50,067 nt of DNA from Planctomycetia bacterium (GCA_026401075.1 JAPLNQ010000243.1:1-50067), one strand, 5' to 3'. Shown: positions 8,633 through 18,258, counted from the first letter of the stretch. The notes: generated by a model from the letters alone, not told the origin. Program-made: numbers and translations.

Positions 8633-9634
8633 TCAACTCTCCTCGGCGAACGCGGAGTCGAACTGCCGCTTGCTCGGCGCGAAGTCGAGCTGCTGCACGA
8701 ACGCGCATGCCTCGGCGGCGCCGTGCTCGCGGTCCATGCCACAATCCTCCCACTCCACCGAGAGCGGGCCCTCGTAGCCGATCTGGTTGAGGGCGCGGAT
8801 GATCTCTTCGAAGTCCACGCCGCCGCGGCCCGGCGACCGGAAGTCCCAGCCCCGGCGTGGGTCGCCGAAGTTGAGGTGGCTGCCGAGGGTGCCGTTGCGG
8901 CCGTTCAACAGCGTGACGGCATCCTTCACGTGGACGTGATAGATGCGGTCATGGAAGGTGCGAATGAACTCCACCGAATCGATGCCCTGCCAGTGGAGGT
9001 GGCTGGGATCGAAGTTGAACCCAAACTCCTCGCGGCGGCCGATCGCCTCGAGGGCCCGCTGGGCCGTGATCGTGTCGAACGCGATTTCCGTCGGGTGCAC
9101 CTCGAGCGCAAACCGCACGCCGCACTCCGCGAACACGTCGAGGATCGGGTGCCAGCGATCGGCGAACTCCTGGAACCCGGCACTGAGCATCGATTCGGTC
9201 ACGGGCGGGAAGGAATAGAGGAGATGCCAGATGCTCGAGCCAGTGAACCCGTTGACCACCGACACGCCGAGCTTCTGGGCGGCGCGGGCGGTGCGCTTCA
9301 TCTCCTCGGCGGCCCGTTTGTTCACGCCGGCCGGATTGCCGTCGCCCCACACGTGCGGTGGCAGGATCGACTTGTGCCGTTCGTCGATGCGGTCGCAGAC
9401 GGCCTGGCCCACGAGGTGGTTGGAAATGGCATGCACGGAAAGGTCATGCCGCTCGAGGGTGTCGCGCTTGGCGGCGCAGTAGCCGCTCTCTTCGAGGGCA
9501 CGCGTCACGTCGAAGTGGTCGCCCCAGCAGGCGAGTTCGAGGCCGCCGTAGCCAAACTCACGGGCCTTGCGGGCCAGGTCTTCCAGTGGCATGTCGGCCC
9601 ACTGGCCGGTGAACAGGGTGACAGGACGAGGCAT
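8633..9634 (-). CDS. sugar phosphate isomerase/epimerase, xylose-isomerase-like TIM barrel
   Basis: A 333-residue member of the AP-endonuclease-2/xylose isomerase-like TIM barrel family. Expected metal-ligand strands are visible: [13 protein letters not shown] (Glu), [14 protein letters not shown] (Asp, His), YHVHVKDAV (His) and [13 protein letters not shown] (Glu). Members convert or epimerise sugars or cyclitols in the cytoplasm; the substrate is not predictable. A start at 9649 is possible, but ATG GAG GAG there itself supplies a GGAGGAG Shine-Dalgarno placed correctly for the ATG at 9634 (MPRPVTLF), so the later start is chosen. It is flanked closely by same-strand genes and may be co-transcribed with the LptF-like gene (40 bases upstream). 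Confidence 0.85.
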   Translation of the reverse strand: MPRPVTLFTGQWADMPLEDLARKAREFGYGGLELACWGDHFDVTRALEESGYCAAKRDTLERHDLSVHAISNHLVGQAVCDRIDERHKSILPPHVWGDGNPAGVNKRAAEEMKRTARAAQKLGVSVVNGFTGSSIWHLLYSFPPVTESMLSAGFQEFADRWHPILDVFAECGVRFALEVHPTEIAFDTITAQRALEAIGRREEFGFNFDPSHLHWQGIDSVEFIRTFHDRIYHVHVKDAVTLLNGRNGTLGSHLNFGDPRRGWDFRSPGRGGVDFEEIIRALNQIGYEGPLSVEWEDCGMDREHGAAEACAFVQQLDFAPSKRQFDSAFAEES

Positions 9635-9674
9635 GGGGGACTCCTCCATGAACAGAGCGACGGAGAGTGAAAGG

Positions 9675-10859
9675 TTACCGGCGGATGACGCTGCGGAGGA
9701 GCCACAGGCCCCAGAGGGCGACGAGCACGTTCCCCATCCAGACAGCCGGCGCAGGAAGCGAACCCGACTTCACGCGGGAAACGCCCAGCATGAAGACGGG
9801 GTAGTAGACGAGGAGGATCGGCAGGAAGCAGAGGAAGAAGCTGGTCAGGAAGTCTGCATTCCGCATGCGGATCGCCATTGGTGCACCCACCAGCACAAAA
9901 CACAGACAGCTGAACCCGTTGGCCCAGCGACGCCAGGGCTCCATGATGATCCGGGTGAGCCGGGACTTCGCCCATGTGGCCTGCTGGCGGTCGGGCTCCA
10001 CGGAGGCGGGCACCGTCTGCTCCATGTGGCCGGTGACGATCCCCATGGCGATCTTTCCCGCCGCCACTTGCTCGAATTGATCGATCTTTGCGATCTGGTC
10101 GGTGCGAGCCTTGGTGAACTCGGCCATGGCGATCTCGGAAGGGCTCGTCGAGGTGCTGCCTTTTCGACTGACGGCGTCGAGCGGCACGACCCGCTCGATC
10201 GTGTCGGGGAACACCGCTTTCACGTCGCCGACATGCACGGTGCCGTCGCGGCAGATGATGGTCAGTGTGCCAGCGGCCGCATCGGCACGCAGCGAGGCCT
10301 CGGCAGCCGACACCGTCACGGGGGGGCTCGACCCGCCCGGCTGGAACGAGAGCGTGGGGCGGATCAGTCGCCTGCCGTCGACTCCCTTCACGTTGATCGA
10401 GAGCTGCGACGTGCTGTACGAACGCTGCTGCCGCAGACGGCCGTAGATGATGTCTTCGACGCTGCTGATGACCACCCGCCGCACGCCGTCGCGGCCCCAC
10501 GACACGGCGATGTCATTGAGCCACACCGACACGAGGCTTACCACGATGGCAAGCGCCGCCGCGGGCCAGATCACCGCCATCGGCGTGATGCCCGCCGCCT
10601 TGAGGGCGGTGATCTCGTTCGAGGCAGACATCCTTCCAAACACGCTGGCCACGGCGAACAGCATCGTCCCCGGCACCGCGAATCGCATCGCCTCCGGCAG
10701 CACGTAGGGGATGAGCGCAAGAATCTGCATCAACCCCAGCCCCTGCTGCTGAGCCTCTTTGACCAGACCGATGACGAGCATGAAGAGCGTGAGGGCGGAG
10801 AGCGCCACGAGAAAGACCTGCAGCAGTTCGCTCAACACGTAGCGGGTGATGATTTTCAT
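9675..10859 (-). CDS. LptF/LptG (YjgP/YjgQ) family permease
   Basis: A 394-residue protein with the LptF/G layout: one membrane helix at the N terminus ([20 protein letters not shown]), two more up to about residue 125, a roughly 140-residue periplasmic beta-jellyroll-like domain, and three C-terminal helices. '[29 protein letters not shown]' is the family hallmark, a coupling helix region that contacts the LptB ATPase. LptFG extracts lipopolysaccharide from the inner membrane and passes it to LptC/A. Only one of the two permeases is here, and LptB is not in the window. It lies upstream of the sugar isomerase on the same strand and 24 bases downstream of the PP2C gene. Confidence 0.88.
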   Translation of the reverse strand: MKIITRYVLSELLQVFLVALSALTLFMLVIGLVKEAQQQGLGLMQILALIPYVLPEAMRFAVPGTMLFAVASVFGRMSASNEITALKAAGITPMAVIWPAAALAIVVSLVSVWLNDIAVSWGRDGVRRVVISSVEDIIYGRLRQQRSYSTSQLSINVKGVDGRRLIRPTLSFQPGGSSPPVTVSAAEASLRADAAAGTLTIICRDGTVHVGDVKAVFPDTIERVVPLDAVSRKGSTSTSPSEIAMAEFTKARTDQIAKIDQFEQVAAGKIAMGIVTGHMEQTVPASVEPDRQQATWAKSRLTRIIMEPWRRWANGFSCLCFVLVGAPMAIRMRNADFLTSFFLCFLPILLVYYPVFMLGVSRVKSGSLPAPAVWMGNVLVALWGLWLLRSVIRR

Positions 10860-10883
10860 GGTGGGCTCTGGCAGGAATTATGG

Positions 10884-12248
10884 TCAGGCGGGATTGTGAG
10901 GCGAGGTATGGGCGGGGGGCTTCGGGGTGATGAGTGTGTCATCCCCCCGCGTCGCCTCGACGGCCTGTGAAAAAATGGCGAGGGCCTCGGCCGCGGCGAC
11001 CGTCGCCTCGTGGAAGGCCCCGCCTGCGGCGTGCTGCCTCACTCGAGCCAGGATGGCAACCGTGCGGTCGCGATCGGTGGCGGGCAATTCCTCGGCGGCA
11101 CGCTCGATGCTCGTCACGATGCCCTCCACCAATTGCTCCGTCGGGGTGCAGTCGTAGCGGCGATAAGGGCCCTTGCCGAGGAAGTCACCGGAGTGGAGCC
11201 TTCGCCCCTGCGACGAGGCTGGCATCAGGAATCCCTGCATGGAAAACAGGATCGCAATGAAGAACGCCAGCAGCGCGCCCGTGCTGCCAAACATGCACAC
11301 CGCGTGCATCAGTTCCGAGTCGCGGCACAGATCCTTCGTGAGCATGCTGAAGGGATTGAACATGAGGGCCGCCAGCAGGCATGCGGCGGCGAATCCCAAG
11401 GCGATCCAGGCGCGGGTGGCCTTGCGCTGGGTCGTCGTGCCCTCCTCGGTCATTGGCCACGGATCGTCCTTGCGAGACGGTTTCGAAGCCTCCTCCTCAC
11501 CGGCCCGCGCGACGATCACGGTGACGTTGTCGGGGGCGCCCCGCACCAATGCCAGACCGATCAGGGCCGGCACGGCCTCCGCCGGTTCCAACTCGGCAGT
11601 GAGCAGGCCAATCTCCTCGTCCGACACCTGGCCGGAGAGGCCGTCGCTGCAGAGCAGGAATGCGTCGCCTGACGTCACCGGAAACGGTCCTTCCAGATCG
11701 ACCTCAACGCGGGCATGCGGGCCCATCGAACGCGTGATGATGTTCTTCGGGGCAGCATCGTTTGCCTGTTCACGCGACATACCGCCGGCCGATTCCAATT
11801 CCCAGACGAGAGAATGGTCGCGCGACAACTGTTCGATCGTTCGGCCCCGGATCCGGTAGCAGCGGCTGTCGCCAATGTGACCAATGATCGCGCCACGCGG
11901 GAGGAGCACGAGCGTGGTGCAGGTCGTCCCCATGCCCTTGAACTCGTGCCCGCTCTCACCCTTCGCGTGAATCTCGCCGTTGGCCCGTTGCAGACTCAGT
12001 CTGAGGGCGAGGGGCGGTGAATATTGGGAGTGTTGTTCGTAGATCTTCGGCACGCGGTCGGCCGCGATCGCGCTGGCCAGCTCGCCGGCGGCATGGGCTC
12101 CCATGCCATCGGCCACCATGAACAACCAGCCCCGCGTGCGGAACTGCTGTGGGTTCGCCGGCAGCACCGACCTGCCGTCTTGGTTGCTCGAGCGACGGCG
12201 GCCGATATCGGTGCGGTCGCAATAAACCAGGCTTGTGACTTTTCCCAC
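10884..12248 (-). CDS. PP2C-type serine/threonine phosphatase with C-terminal membrane region
   Basis: A PP2C/PPM phosphatase of about 454 residues. The catalytic domain has the metal-binding motifs SSNQDGRS (about residues 21-28), VADGMGAHAAGE (45-56), GHIGDSRCYRIRG, LLCSDGLSGQVSDEE and GAPDNVTVIV, all intact. After a linker come two hydrophobic segments (AWIALGFAAACLLAALM and a second near 'GALLAFFIAILFSM'), so it is membrane-anchored with a cytoplasmic catalytic head and a helical C-terminal tail. It removes phosphate from Ser/Thr proteins. The frame stays open to 12506, but that part is unlike any phosphatase and overlaps the divergent lipoprotein gene. The GTG at 12248 with GAGGT about 11 bases upstream is the likeliest start. 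It may be co-transcribed with the LptF gene. Confidence 0.85.
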   Translation of the reverse strand: MGKVTSLVYCDRTDIGRRRSSNQDGRSVLPANPQQFRTRGWLFMVADGMGAHAAGELASAIAADRVPKIYEQHSQYSPPLALRLSLQRANGEIHAKGESGHEFKGMGTTCTTLVLLPRGAIIGHIGDSRCYRIRGRTIEQLSRDHSLVWELESAGGMSREQANDAAPKNIITRSMGPHARVEVDLEGPFPVTSGDAFLLCSDGLSGQVSDEEIGLLTAELEPAEAVPALIGLALVRGAPDNVTVIVARAGEEEASKPSRKDDPWPMTEEGTTTQRKATRAWIALGFAAACLLAALMFNPFSMLTKDLCRDSELMHAVCMFGSTGALLAFFIAILFSMQGFLMPASSQGRRLHSGDFLGKGPYRRYDCTPTEQLVEGIVTSIERAAEELPATDRDRTVAILARVRQHAAGGAFHEATVAAAEALAIFSQAVEATRGDDTLITPKPPAHTSPHNPA

Positions 12249-12424
12249 GCGTCGACATACCTCGGGCGGGTGGCGGAAAAGAGCGGATTCTAGCCGGATG
12301 ACGCGGTCCGGGCGAGACACGATTGGTCGGGCAGGATACGCAAGGCTCGGCTGGTCTGGCGGCGGGCAGGCCGGAAGTCTATGGTTTCCGCCCGCTGGGC
12401 CTCGGTCGCCAAGGACCCCTTCCG

Positions 12425-13051
12425 ATGCATGCCAAAACTGCCAAAATTCGACCGCCGGGCGGCTTTTCGGCCGGTGTGTGCGGCTGCCTGCTGGCGGTTG
12501 CGGCATTGGTGCCGTCCTGGGGCTGCGTGCAGCGGAGAATGACGATCCGCAGCAGTCCGCCGGGGGCCCTCGTCTATGTCGACGATTACCAGATCGGCAC
12601 CACGCCGGTGTCGACCGACTTCATCTACTACGGCACGCGGAAGATCCGGCTCATCAAGGACGGCTACGAAACCCTGACGGTTCGGCAGCCGTTTCCGATT
12701 CCTTGGTACGAGATTTTCCCGCTCGACTTCGTCACCGAAAACCTCTGGCCCTGGGAAATTCGCGACGAGCGGGTCGTCGATCTGGCCATGAGCACCACGG
12801 CGTCGATGCCGCCGGAGTCGGTCGTCGCCCGGGCCGAACAGGCCCGGCTGTCTGCGGGCAGTCTGCCCGCCCCGCCGCCGGTTCCTGTCGTGCAGCAGCC
12901 GATGGTGGCCCAGCCGATTCCCGCGCTGCCCCCGCAGCCGTTGCCACCACCGGGCGGCGGACTCGTGCTGCCGCCCCCGTCGCCATCGCCGATGCAGGGA
13001 CTGCAGGCCCCGCGGCAAAACGCGCCGGCCCAGGGCATCCCGGGACTGTAG
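12425..13051 (+). CDS. PEGA-domain lipoprotein
   Basis: A 208-residue protein. Residues 14-34 form a lipoprotein-type signal ending in SWGC, with Cys34 as the probable lipid-modified residue. A PEGA beta-domain follows at about 38-88 (IRSSPPGALVYVDDYQIGTT, then 'KIRLIKDGYETLTVRQPF'). A conserved 'PWYEIFPLDFVTENLWPWEI' segment precedes a proline-rich tail (PPPVPVVQQPMVAQPIPALP). PEGA domains bind envelope or peptidoglycan partners, so it is probably an outer-envelope anchored protein. The start at 12425 puts the signal peptide at the N terminus; the open frame reaches back to 12323 but would bury it. It is divergent from the PP2C gene across 176 bases. Confidence 0.8.
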   Translation: MHAKTAKIRPPGGFSAGVCGCLLAVAALVPSWGCVQRRMTIRSSPPGALVYVDDYQIGTTPVSTDFIYYGTRKIRLIKDGYETLTVRQPFPIPWYEIFPLDFVTENLWPWEIRDERVVDLAMSTTASMPPESVVARAEQARLSAGSLPAPPPVPVVQQPMVAQPIPALPPQPLPPPGGGLVLPPPSPSPMQGLQAPRQNAPAQGIPGL

Positions 13052-13070
13052 GGGAGTCAACTGAATCGCA

Positions 13071-13191
13071 CCGCCGGGACGGCAGAAGTCTCGTCGCAGT
13101 GGCTTTTTCGCCATCACGCGATGCGATAGTGCTTTGCCGGGCAGGGGCGAAAAATCCAAAAGCTCCTCGAGCTTCCGCCGATCCCGGCTAC
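13071..13191 (-). repeat. dispersed repeat family 3, copy B (inverted)
   Basis: The reverse complement begins GTAGCCGGGATCGGCGGAAG and ends CGACGAGACTTCTGCCGTCC, matching copy A at both ends. The central 40 or so bases differ from copy A. Confidence 0.75.
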
Positions 13192-13352
13192 GCGTACGAC
13201 TGCTTCGCAGGATGCGAAGCGCAGCACCAGCCGGCGGATGCCGGCCAAGAAACTGGCCAAGGACGGGCATCCGCCCGTCAGGGCGACAGGATGTCGTGTT
13301 TTTCGTGAAGCAGCCTCGCTACGGTGTTCGGGGAGCCCGCCCTCGTTGATTT

Positions 13353-13425
13353 GTGGCCACGAGTTTTTAACTTGTGGAATCCGTGCCCGGGCACCGGACA
13401 AGTTAAAAACTTGCCGCCACGGGGG
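13353..13425. repeat. dispersed repeat family 1, inverted double copy
   Basis: Two arms face each other: GTGGCCACGAGTTTTTAACT (13354-13373), continuing TTGTGGAATC, then GGACAAGTTAAAAACTTGCC, continuing GCCACGGGG. The spacer is CGTGCCCGGGCAC, itself palindromic. The same two-arm arrangement, reversed, is found at 32431-32504. Confidence 0.75.
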
Positions 13426-13440
13426 GCAACACGTGCCGTG

Positions 13441-13498
13441 CCGAACAGGATTGCAGGATACGAAAGCGAACGTCCGGCGACGGGGCATGGGCAGCCCC
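13441..13498. repeat. dispersed repeat family 2, right half only
   Basis: It shares GCGAACGTCCGGCGACGGGG and the terminus CATGGGCAGCCCC with the complete copy at 4758-4847. The left terminus is missing. Confidence 0.65.
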
Positions 13499-13517
13499 GT
13501 CCTCAGGTCGTTCATGG

Positions 13518-13523
13518 CATAAT
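13518..13523 (+). promoter_or_regulatory. possible -10 element directly before the PaaK-like gene
   Basis: CATAAT ends six bases before the ATG at 13530, and there is no Shine-Dalgarno between them. If transcription starts the usual 6-7 bases after the -10, the mRNA would begin at the start codon (leaderless). No matching -35 is seen. Confidence 0.25.
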
Positions 13524-13529
13524 AGTTCC

Positions 13530-14840
13530 ATGACCGTCCCGTCTTCCTTTTCAGCGTCGCCGTCGCGTGAGCAGCTCGATGCGCTCAAGCTCGAGCGGCT
13601 GCGCGGGCTCGTGCGGGCGATCCTGCCGCACAACCGCTTCTATGCGGGGAAGCTCGCACGGGAGTCGCACGAACTGGCGTCGCTCGATGCCCTTGAACAA
13701 TGGCCCTTCACCTTCAAGGAAGAACTGGTCGAAGCGGCCGCAGCGGCCGGCATCCCCGGCAACCTCACCTGGCCGCCCGATCGCTACGTGCGATTTCACC
13801 AGACCAGCGGCACGCACGGCCGGCCGATTCCTGTCTTCGACACGGCCGAGGACTGGGCATGGTGGATGGCGTGCTGGGAGTCGATCCTCGACCGCGGCGG
13901 CGTGCGGCCGGGCGATCGAGTGCTCGTGGCCTCTTCGTTTGGACCCTTTGCAGGCTTTTGGAGCTGTTTCGACGCGCTGCTCTCCCGGCAGGTGATGGCG
14001 ATTCCCACCGGGGGGATGACAACGCTCGCGCGGCTCGAAATGGCGAGATCCATCGGGGCGACGGTGCTTGTGGCCACGCCGAGCTACAGCCTGCATCTGG
14101 CGGAGGTCGCAGCCGACCACAAACTCGACCTGAAGCATGTGCCGATTCGTCTGGTCATCGTGGCAGGGGAGCCCGGCGGCTCGGTGCCTGCGGTGCGGTC
14201 GAGAATTCGCGAGGCGTGGGGGGCGGATCTGCTCGATCATGCCGGCGCGACCGAGGTGGGGCCGTGGGGCGTGGGCGATCTGGCGGGCCAGGGCCTCGAC
14301 GTGATCGAGCCGTGGTTTCATGCCGAGTTTCTGTCGGTGAAGACGGGGCAGGCCGCCGAACCGGGCGAGTTGTCGGAGTTGGTGCTCACGACGCTCGGCC
14401 GCGTGGGGGCGCCCCTGATCCGCTACCGCACCGGCGATCTCGTGCGGCCGCGGTGGCCGACGCCGGATGCGATCGAGGCGGGGGCGTGTGCGTGGGTGCG
14501 GCTCGAAGGTGGCGTCCTCGGGCGCACCGATGACATGCTCGTGGTCCGTGGCGTGAACATTTTCCCCGGCGCGATCGACGACATCGTGCGCAGCTTTCCC
14601 GAGGTCGTCGAATACCGGCTGACTGTCGCCACGCACGAAAGCCTTGACGTGTTGAAGTTAGAGATAGAGGATCGCCTCGCCGACCCTGGGCGCGTGGCCC
14701 GGGAGATGCAGGTGCGGCTTGGGCTGCGGGTGGATGTGGTCACCGTTTCGGCGGGCAGCCTGCCGCGGTTTGAGGGCAAGGGGCGACGAATCGTCGACCG
14801 GCGCGACACGCGGCGAAAAGAAGACCGAAAAGAAGGTTGA
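13530..14840 (+). CDS. PaaK-like adenylate-forming ligase (phenylacetate-CoA ligase family)
   Basis: A 436-residue ANL-superfamily enzyme of the PaaK type. The ATP-binding P-loop is RFHQTSGTHGRP (88-99). The central motif AGATEVGPWG replaces the YGxTE motif, and LIRYRTGDLVRPRW carries the ribose-binding Asp. The hinge GRTDDMLVVRGVNIFP leads into the C-terminal cap. It should activate an aromatic or other carboxylic acid as an acyl-adenylate and then a CoA thioester in the cytoplasm; the substrate is unknown. A DUF971 gene follows after a 2-base gap, so the two form an operon. No phenylacetate-degradation genes are nearby, which argues against a classical Paa pathway. Confidence 0.85.
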   Translation: MTVPSSFSASPSREQLDALKLERLRGLVRAILPHNRFYAGKLARESHELASLDALEQWPFTFKEELVEAAAAAGIPGNLTWPPDRYVRFHQTSGTHGRPIPVFDTAEDWAWWMACWESILDRGGVRPGDRVLVASSFGPFAGFWSCFDALLSRQVMAIPTGGMTTLARLEMARSIGATVLVATPSYSLHLAEVAADHKLDLKHVPIRLVIVAGEPGGSVPAVRSRIREAWGADLLDHAGATEVGPWGVGDLAGQGLDVIEPWFHAEFLSVKTGQAAEPGELSELVLTTLGRVGAPLIRYRTGDLVRPRWPTPDAIEAGACAWVRLEGGVLGRTDDMLVVRGVNIFPGAIDDIVRSFPEVVEYRLTVATHESLDVLKLEIEDRLADPGRVAREMQVRLGLRVDVVTVSAGSLPRFEGKGRRIVDRRDTRRKEDRKEG

Positions 14841-14842
14841 AC

Positions 14843-15181
14843 ATGACGCAGCCCGTTCCGCAATCCATTCGACGCATCGGCCACGGCATCGAGATCGTGT
14901 GGAGTGACGGCGCGACGGGCAGCTACTCGCCGCGGCTCCTGCGAGACGCCTGCCCGTGTGCGACCTGCCGCGAGCAACGGGTGCAGCCGGCTGTGCCGGC
15001 GCTGCTTCCCGTGCTCAGGGCGGAAGAGGTGGCACCGCTTACGATCGCGGGGATGAAGCCCGTGGGCCAATACGCCTACTCGATCGAATTCTCCGACGGC
15101 CACTCGAGCGGCATCTATACGCTCGAGTATCTGCGCGAACTCGGCGGACCGGCGGCCGGATCCGCCTTGCCCGTGCCCTGA
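14843..15181 (+). CDS. DUF971 / GBBH-like N-terminal domain protein
   Basis: A 112-residue protein consisting of one DUF971 domain: 'GIEIVWSDGATGSYSPRLLR', the cysteine pair in DACPCATCREQ, and 'GQYAYSIEFSDGHSSGIYTLEYLREL'. The domain is the N-terminal part of gamma-butyrobetaine hydroxylase and also occurs alone, often near iron-sulfur or Mrp genes; the stand-alone function is not settled. The ATG at 14843 has AGAAGG six bases upstream and follows the PaaK stop by two bases, so translation is probably coupled. Its last 67 bases overlap the convergent RND gene. Confidence 0.85.
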   Translation: MTQPVPQSIRRIGHGIEIVWSDGATGSYSPRLLRDACPCATCREQRVQPAVPALLPVLRAEEVAPLTIAGMKPVGQYAYSIEFSDGHSSGIYTLEYLRELGGPAAGSALPVP

Positions 15182-18100
15182 CCGCCGTGCGAGCCGCCCC
15201 GGCCGAGCCACGCGGGAAGACGTTGAATTGCCACCGTCAGATCATCCCAGAGCGAGTAGGCCACTGGGGTCAGCAGGAGCGTCAGCAGCAGCGACAACAG
15301 CTGGCCACCAAGGATCACCTTGGCCATGCCGGCCCGTGAGGCTGCGCCCGGCCCCTCGCCCATCGCCATGGGGATCATCGCCGCCACGAGCATGACCGTC
15401 GTCATCAGGATCGGCCGCAGTCGCACGGCGTTGGCCTCGAGGATCGCCTGATCCCGCGGCACGCCCCTCTCGCGGAGCACGTTCGTGTAGTCGACCTGCA
15501 GGATGCCGTTCTTCTTGACGATGCCGAACACGAGGTTCGTCCGCAACAGGATCAGCGACAGGATCGCGAAGGGGATCGTCAGCGGTAGTGCCAGCAGGAT
15601 CGTGATCGGGTGCACGAAGCTCTCGAACTGGGCCGCGAGAATCATGTACATGAACAGGAATGCCAGACCAAACGCGATGAGGAAATTCGTATTCGTTTCC
15701 TTGAGGCTCTTGGCCTGCCCGATGAACTCCCAGCGGTAATCCGCAGGCAGATCCAGCGTGTTGACGTACTCTCCCAGTTCCGCGACAGCCTCACCCAGGG
15801 CCTTGCCATCGAGGTTGGCGGAGACGACGACCTGCCGCTGCCGCGAAAAACGTTCGATGGTGCTCGGTCCCTGGGCATCCTCGAAGGCGGCGACGCTCCC
15901 GAGTTCGACGACGCCCACCCCAGGCTTGCTCGAGGGCACCGTCAGCCTGGCGATCTGCGCGGAGTCGTCGCGGAACGAACGGTCGGCGCGAAGCCAGACG
16001 TCGTATTGTTGGTCCGCCTCCTTGTATTTGCTGACCGGATCGCCCCCCACGAGCACGTTGGTCGTCGATGAGATCGCCTGGATCGACACACCCAGTTCGC
16101 TCGCCCGCTCGCGATTCGGCACGATCCGCACCTCCGGCTTGCGGAACGAGAGGCTCGTGTCGACGTCGACAAAGTGCCCCTCCGCCTTCATCCACGCGCA
16201 GATCTTTTCCGAATAGTCCTGCAACCGCTCCATGTCGGGGCCACGCAGGTTCAGGTCGACCATCACCTGCCGGAAACCGGCACCGGAGAAGGCGGCGACG
16301 TCCTGCACCGCGGCCCGCAGGTCGGGATAGTCGAGCAGGATCTGCCGGGCATCGGCCATCACGTCGAACTGGCTGTACTCGCGTTCGCGGAGGCGAACGG
16401 TCCTGCCGGTCGTGTCACCGATGGTGATGAGCGTCTTTCGCACTCCCCGCAGGTCCCGGAGCTGCGACTCGACCTCCGAGAGCACCTCGTCGGCCCGTTC
16501 GAGTGAGCACCCCTCCGGCAAGGTCACCGCCACCTCGAACTCGCTCGTGTCGTCGCGCGGCACGAAATCCTTTCCGACGATGCGCATCAGGGAGGGCGTC
16601 GAGGCGAGCACGCCGACGGTCACCAGCACGACGAGCCAGCGGTGCCGCAGCGAAAACCGCAGGCAGAGCATGGAGAAGCCCTCGACCGCCCGCCAGACAA
16701 AGCCCGACTTGCTCGAGTGGGCGGCGGCGTCCTCGGCCTTGAGGAACCGGGAGCAGAGCATGGGCGTCATCGTAAACGAGACGAACATGCTCATCAGGAT
16801 CGAGAACGACACCACGTAGCCGAAGCTGCTGAAGAAGCGGCCGACCCGCCCGCCCATGAAGACCACCGGGATGAAAATGACCAGGAGCGAGAAGGTCGTG
16901 GCGACGACCGCCAGCGCGATCTCCTGGGTGGCGCTCGCGGCGGCCTCGCGGGCCCCCAGCCCATATTCCTCCATGTGACGGAAGATGTTTTCGTGGACGA
17001 CCACGGCGTCGTCGACCACGATGCCGATCGCGAGGATCAGCCCCAGCATGGTGATGTTGTTGAGCGTGAAGCCCATCGCATCCATGAACGCGAAGGTGGC
17101 GATCATCGATGTCGGGATGGAGAGCGTGGCGATGAGCGTCGTGCGCCAGTCGCGCATGAAGAGCAGGATCGTCAAGCTGACGAGGACGGCGGCCAGCAGC
17201 AGGTGGGTCTGGACCTCGTGGATCGAGTTCTCGATGAACCGCGACTGGTCGCGGATGATCTGCACGTCGATGTCGTCGGGCAGGATGTCCCGGATCTCCT
17301 CCAACCGGTGTTTGACCCGCTCGACCACGGCGACGGTGTTGGTGCCCGACTGCTTCTGCACGATCAGGCTCACGGCCAGGTCGCCCGGCCGCCCGGCGCC
17401 GCGGGCATCTGCCAGTTCGGCGGGGCCGGCCGTCCACAGGCGGCTCAGCCCCCGAGGCTCCTCGAACGAATCGCTGACTGTTCCGATGTCCTTGATGCGG
17501 ATCGGCTGACCATGACGGTTGGCGACGATCAGTTCGGCGAAGTCGGCCGGCTCGCGGACCCGGCCCATCGTGCGGAGCACGAGTTCCCGCGGGCCCTGAT
17601 CGATCCGGCCGCCGGGCTGCTCCTGGTTTTCGCGGACGAGGGCCTGTCGCACGTCGTCGATGGTGAGCTGCTCGTACTTCTGCAGGCGGTCGGTGTCGAT
17701 GGAGATCTGGATCGCCCGCTGCCGGCCGCCGACCAGAATCACGGCGCCGACACCGGGCAGGGATTCGAGGTCTTCCTTGATCCGGCGACGGGCGATCTCG
17801 GTGATTTCCCTCGCGTCGCGACGTCCCGAGACCGCCACCGTCAGCACCGGTGCGGCATCGAGCGCGAACTTGTCGATGATCGGGGCATCGGTGCCCTCGG
17901 GCAACTGGCTGAGGATCGTCCGCACCTTGGCATCGACCTCCTGGGCCGCCACCGCGCCATTTTTCTCGAGTTCGAACTCGATCGTCAGCTGCGAGATCCC
18001 CTCCTTGGTCGTGGATCGCAACTGTTCGATGCCCGACACCGTGTTGACGATCTCCTCGATCGGCTTGGTCACACCCGTTTCCATCTCCTCGACGCTTGCT

Positions 18101-18258
18101 CCGCGGAGCGTCGTCGTGACAGTGACGAGCGGCAGGTCGACGTTCGGGAACAGTTCGACACCCAGACGCGGGTAACTTGCCAGCCCGAGCACGATCGGCG
18201 CCGAGACGAGCATGACCGTGAAGATCGGCCGCTGGATGCACAGATCCCAGATCTTCAT
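15115..18258 (-). CDS. RND efflux transporter, AcrB/HAE1-like inner-membrane pump
   Basis: A 1047-residue RND pump. It opens with MKIWDLCIQRPIFTVMLVSA, has a first periplasmic loop with 'PNVDLPLVTVTTTLRGAS', the proton-relay helix 'ILAIGIVVDDAVVVHENIFR' (two adjacent Asp), the second loop, and a C-terminal bundle with 'FGIVKKNGILQVDYTNVL'. It pumps small molecules out of the inner leaflet or periplasm using the proton gradient, working with the adaptor encoded just upstream (ATGA overlap at 18255-18258). No outer-membrane TolC gene is here. About ten residues expected before FGIVKKNG are missing (after LLRTNL, around residue 909), shortening one C-terminal helix. A second shortfall may exist after TIGDTTGR. 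The C terminus overlaps the DUF971 gene by 67 bases. Confidence 0.92.
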   Translation of the reverse strand: MKIWDLCIQRPIFTVMLVSAPIVLGLASYPRLGVELFPNVDLPLVTVTTTLRGASVEEMETGVTKPIEEIVNTVSGIEQLRSTTKEGISQLTIEFELEKNGAVAAQEVDAKVRTILSQLPEGTDAPIIDKFALDAAPVLTVAVSGRRDAREITEIARRRIKEDLESLPGVGAVILVGGRQRAIQISIDTDRLQKYEQLTIDDVRQALVRENQEQPGGRIDQGPRELVLRTMGRVREPADFAELIVANRHGQPIRIKDIGTVSDSFEEPRGLSRLWTAGPAELADARGAGRPGDLAVSLIVQKQSGTNTVAVVERVKHRLEEIRDILPDDIDVQIIRDQSRFIENSIHEVQTHLLLAAVLVSLTILLFMRDWRTTLIATLSIPTSMIATFAFMDAMGFTLNNITMLGLILAIGIVVDDAVVVHENIFRHMEEYGLGAREAAASATQEIALAVVATTFSLLVIFIPVVFMGGRVGRFFSSFGYVVSFSILMSMFVSFTMTPMLCSRFLKAEDAAAHSSKSGFVWRAVEGFSMLCLRFSLRHRWLVVLVTVGVLASTPSLMRIVGKDFVPRDDTSEFEVAVTLPEGCSLERADEVLSEVESQLRDLRGVRKTLITIGDTTGRTVRLREREYSQFDVMADARQILLDYPDLRAAVQDVAAFSGAGFRQVMVDLNLRGPDMERLQDYSEKICAWMKAEGHFVDVDTSLSFRKPEVRIVPNRERASELGVSIQAISSTTNVLVGGDPVSKYKEADQQYDVWLRADRSFRDDSAQIARLTVPSSKPGVGVVELGSVAAFEDAQGPSTIERFSRQRQVVVSANLDGKALGEAVAELGEYVNTLDLPADYRWEFIGQAKSLKETNTNFLIAFGLAFLFMYMILAAQFESFVHPITILLALPLTIPFAILSLILLRTNLVFGIVKKNGILQVDYTNVLRERGVPRDQAILEANAVRLRPILMTTVMLVAAMIPMAMGEGPGAASRAGMAKVILGGQLLSLLLTLLLTPVAYSLWDDLTVAIQRLPAWLGRGGSHGGQGTGKADPAAGPPSSRRYSSV

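Larger units (their letters stand above)
13052..13529. other. 478-bp intergenic repeat nest
   Basis: No gene is supported here. It contains one copy of each of the three dispersed repeat families: family 3 inverted at 13071-13191, a double family 1 unit at 13353-13425, and the right half of family 2 at 13441-13498. A possible -10 element (CATAAT, 13518-13523) lies right before the next gene. Short open frames in this stretch are composed of repeat sequence. Confidence 0.7.
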
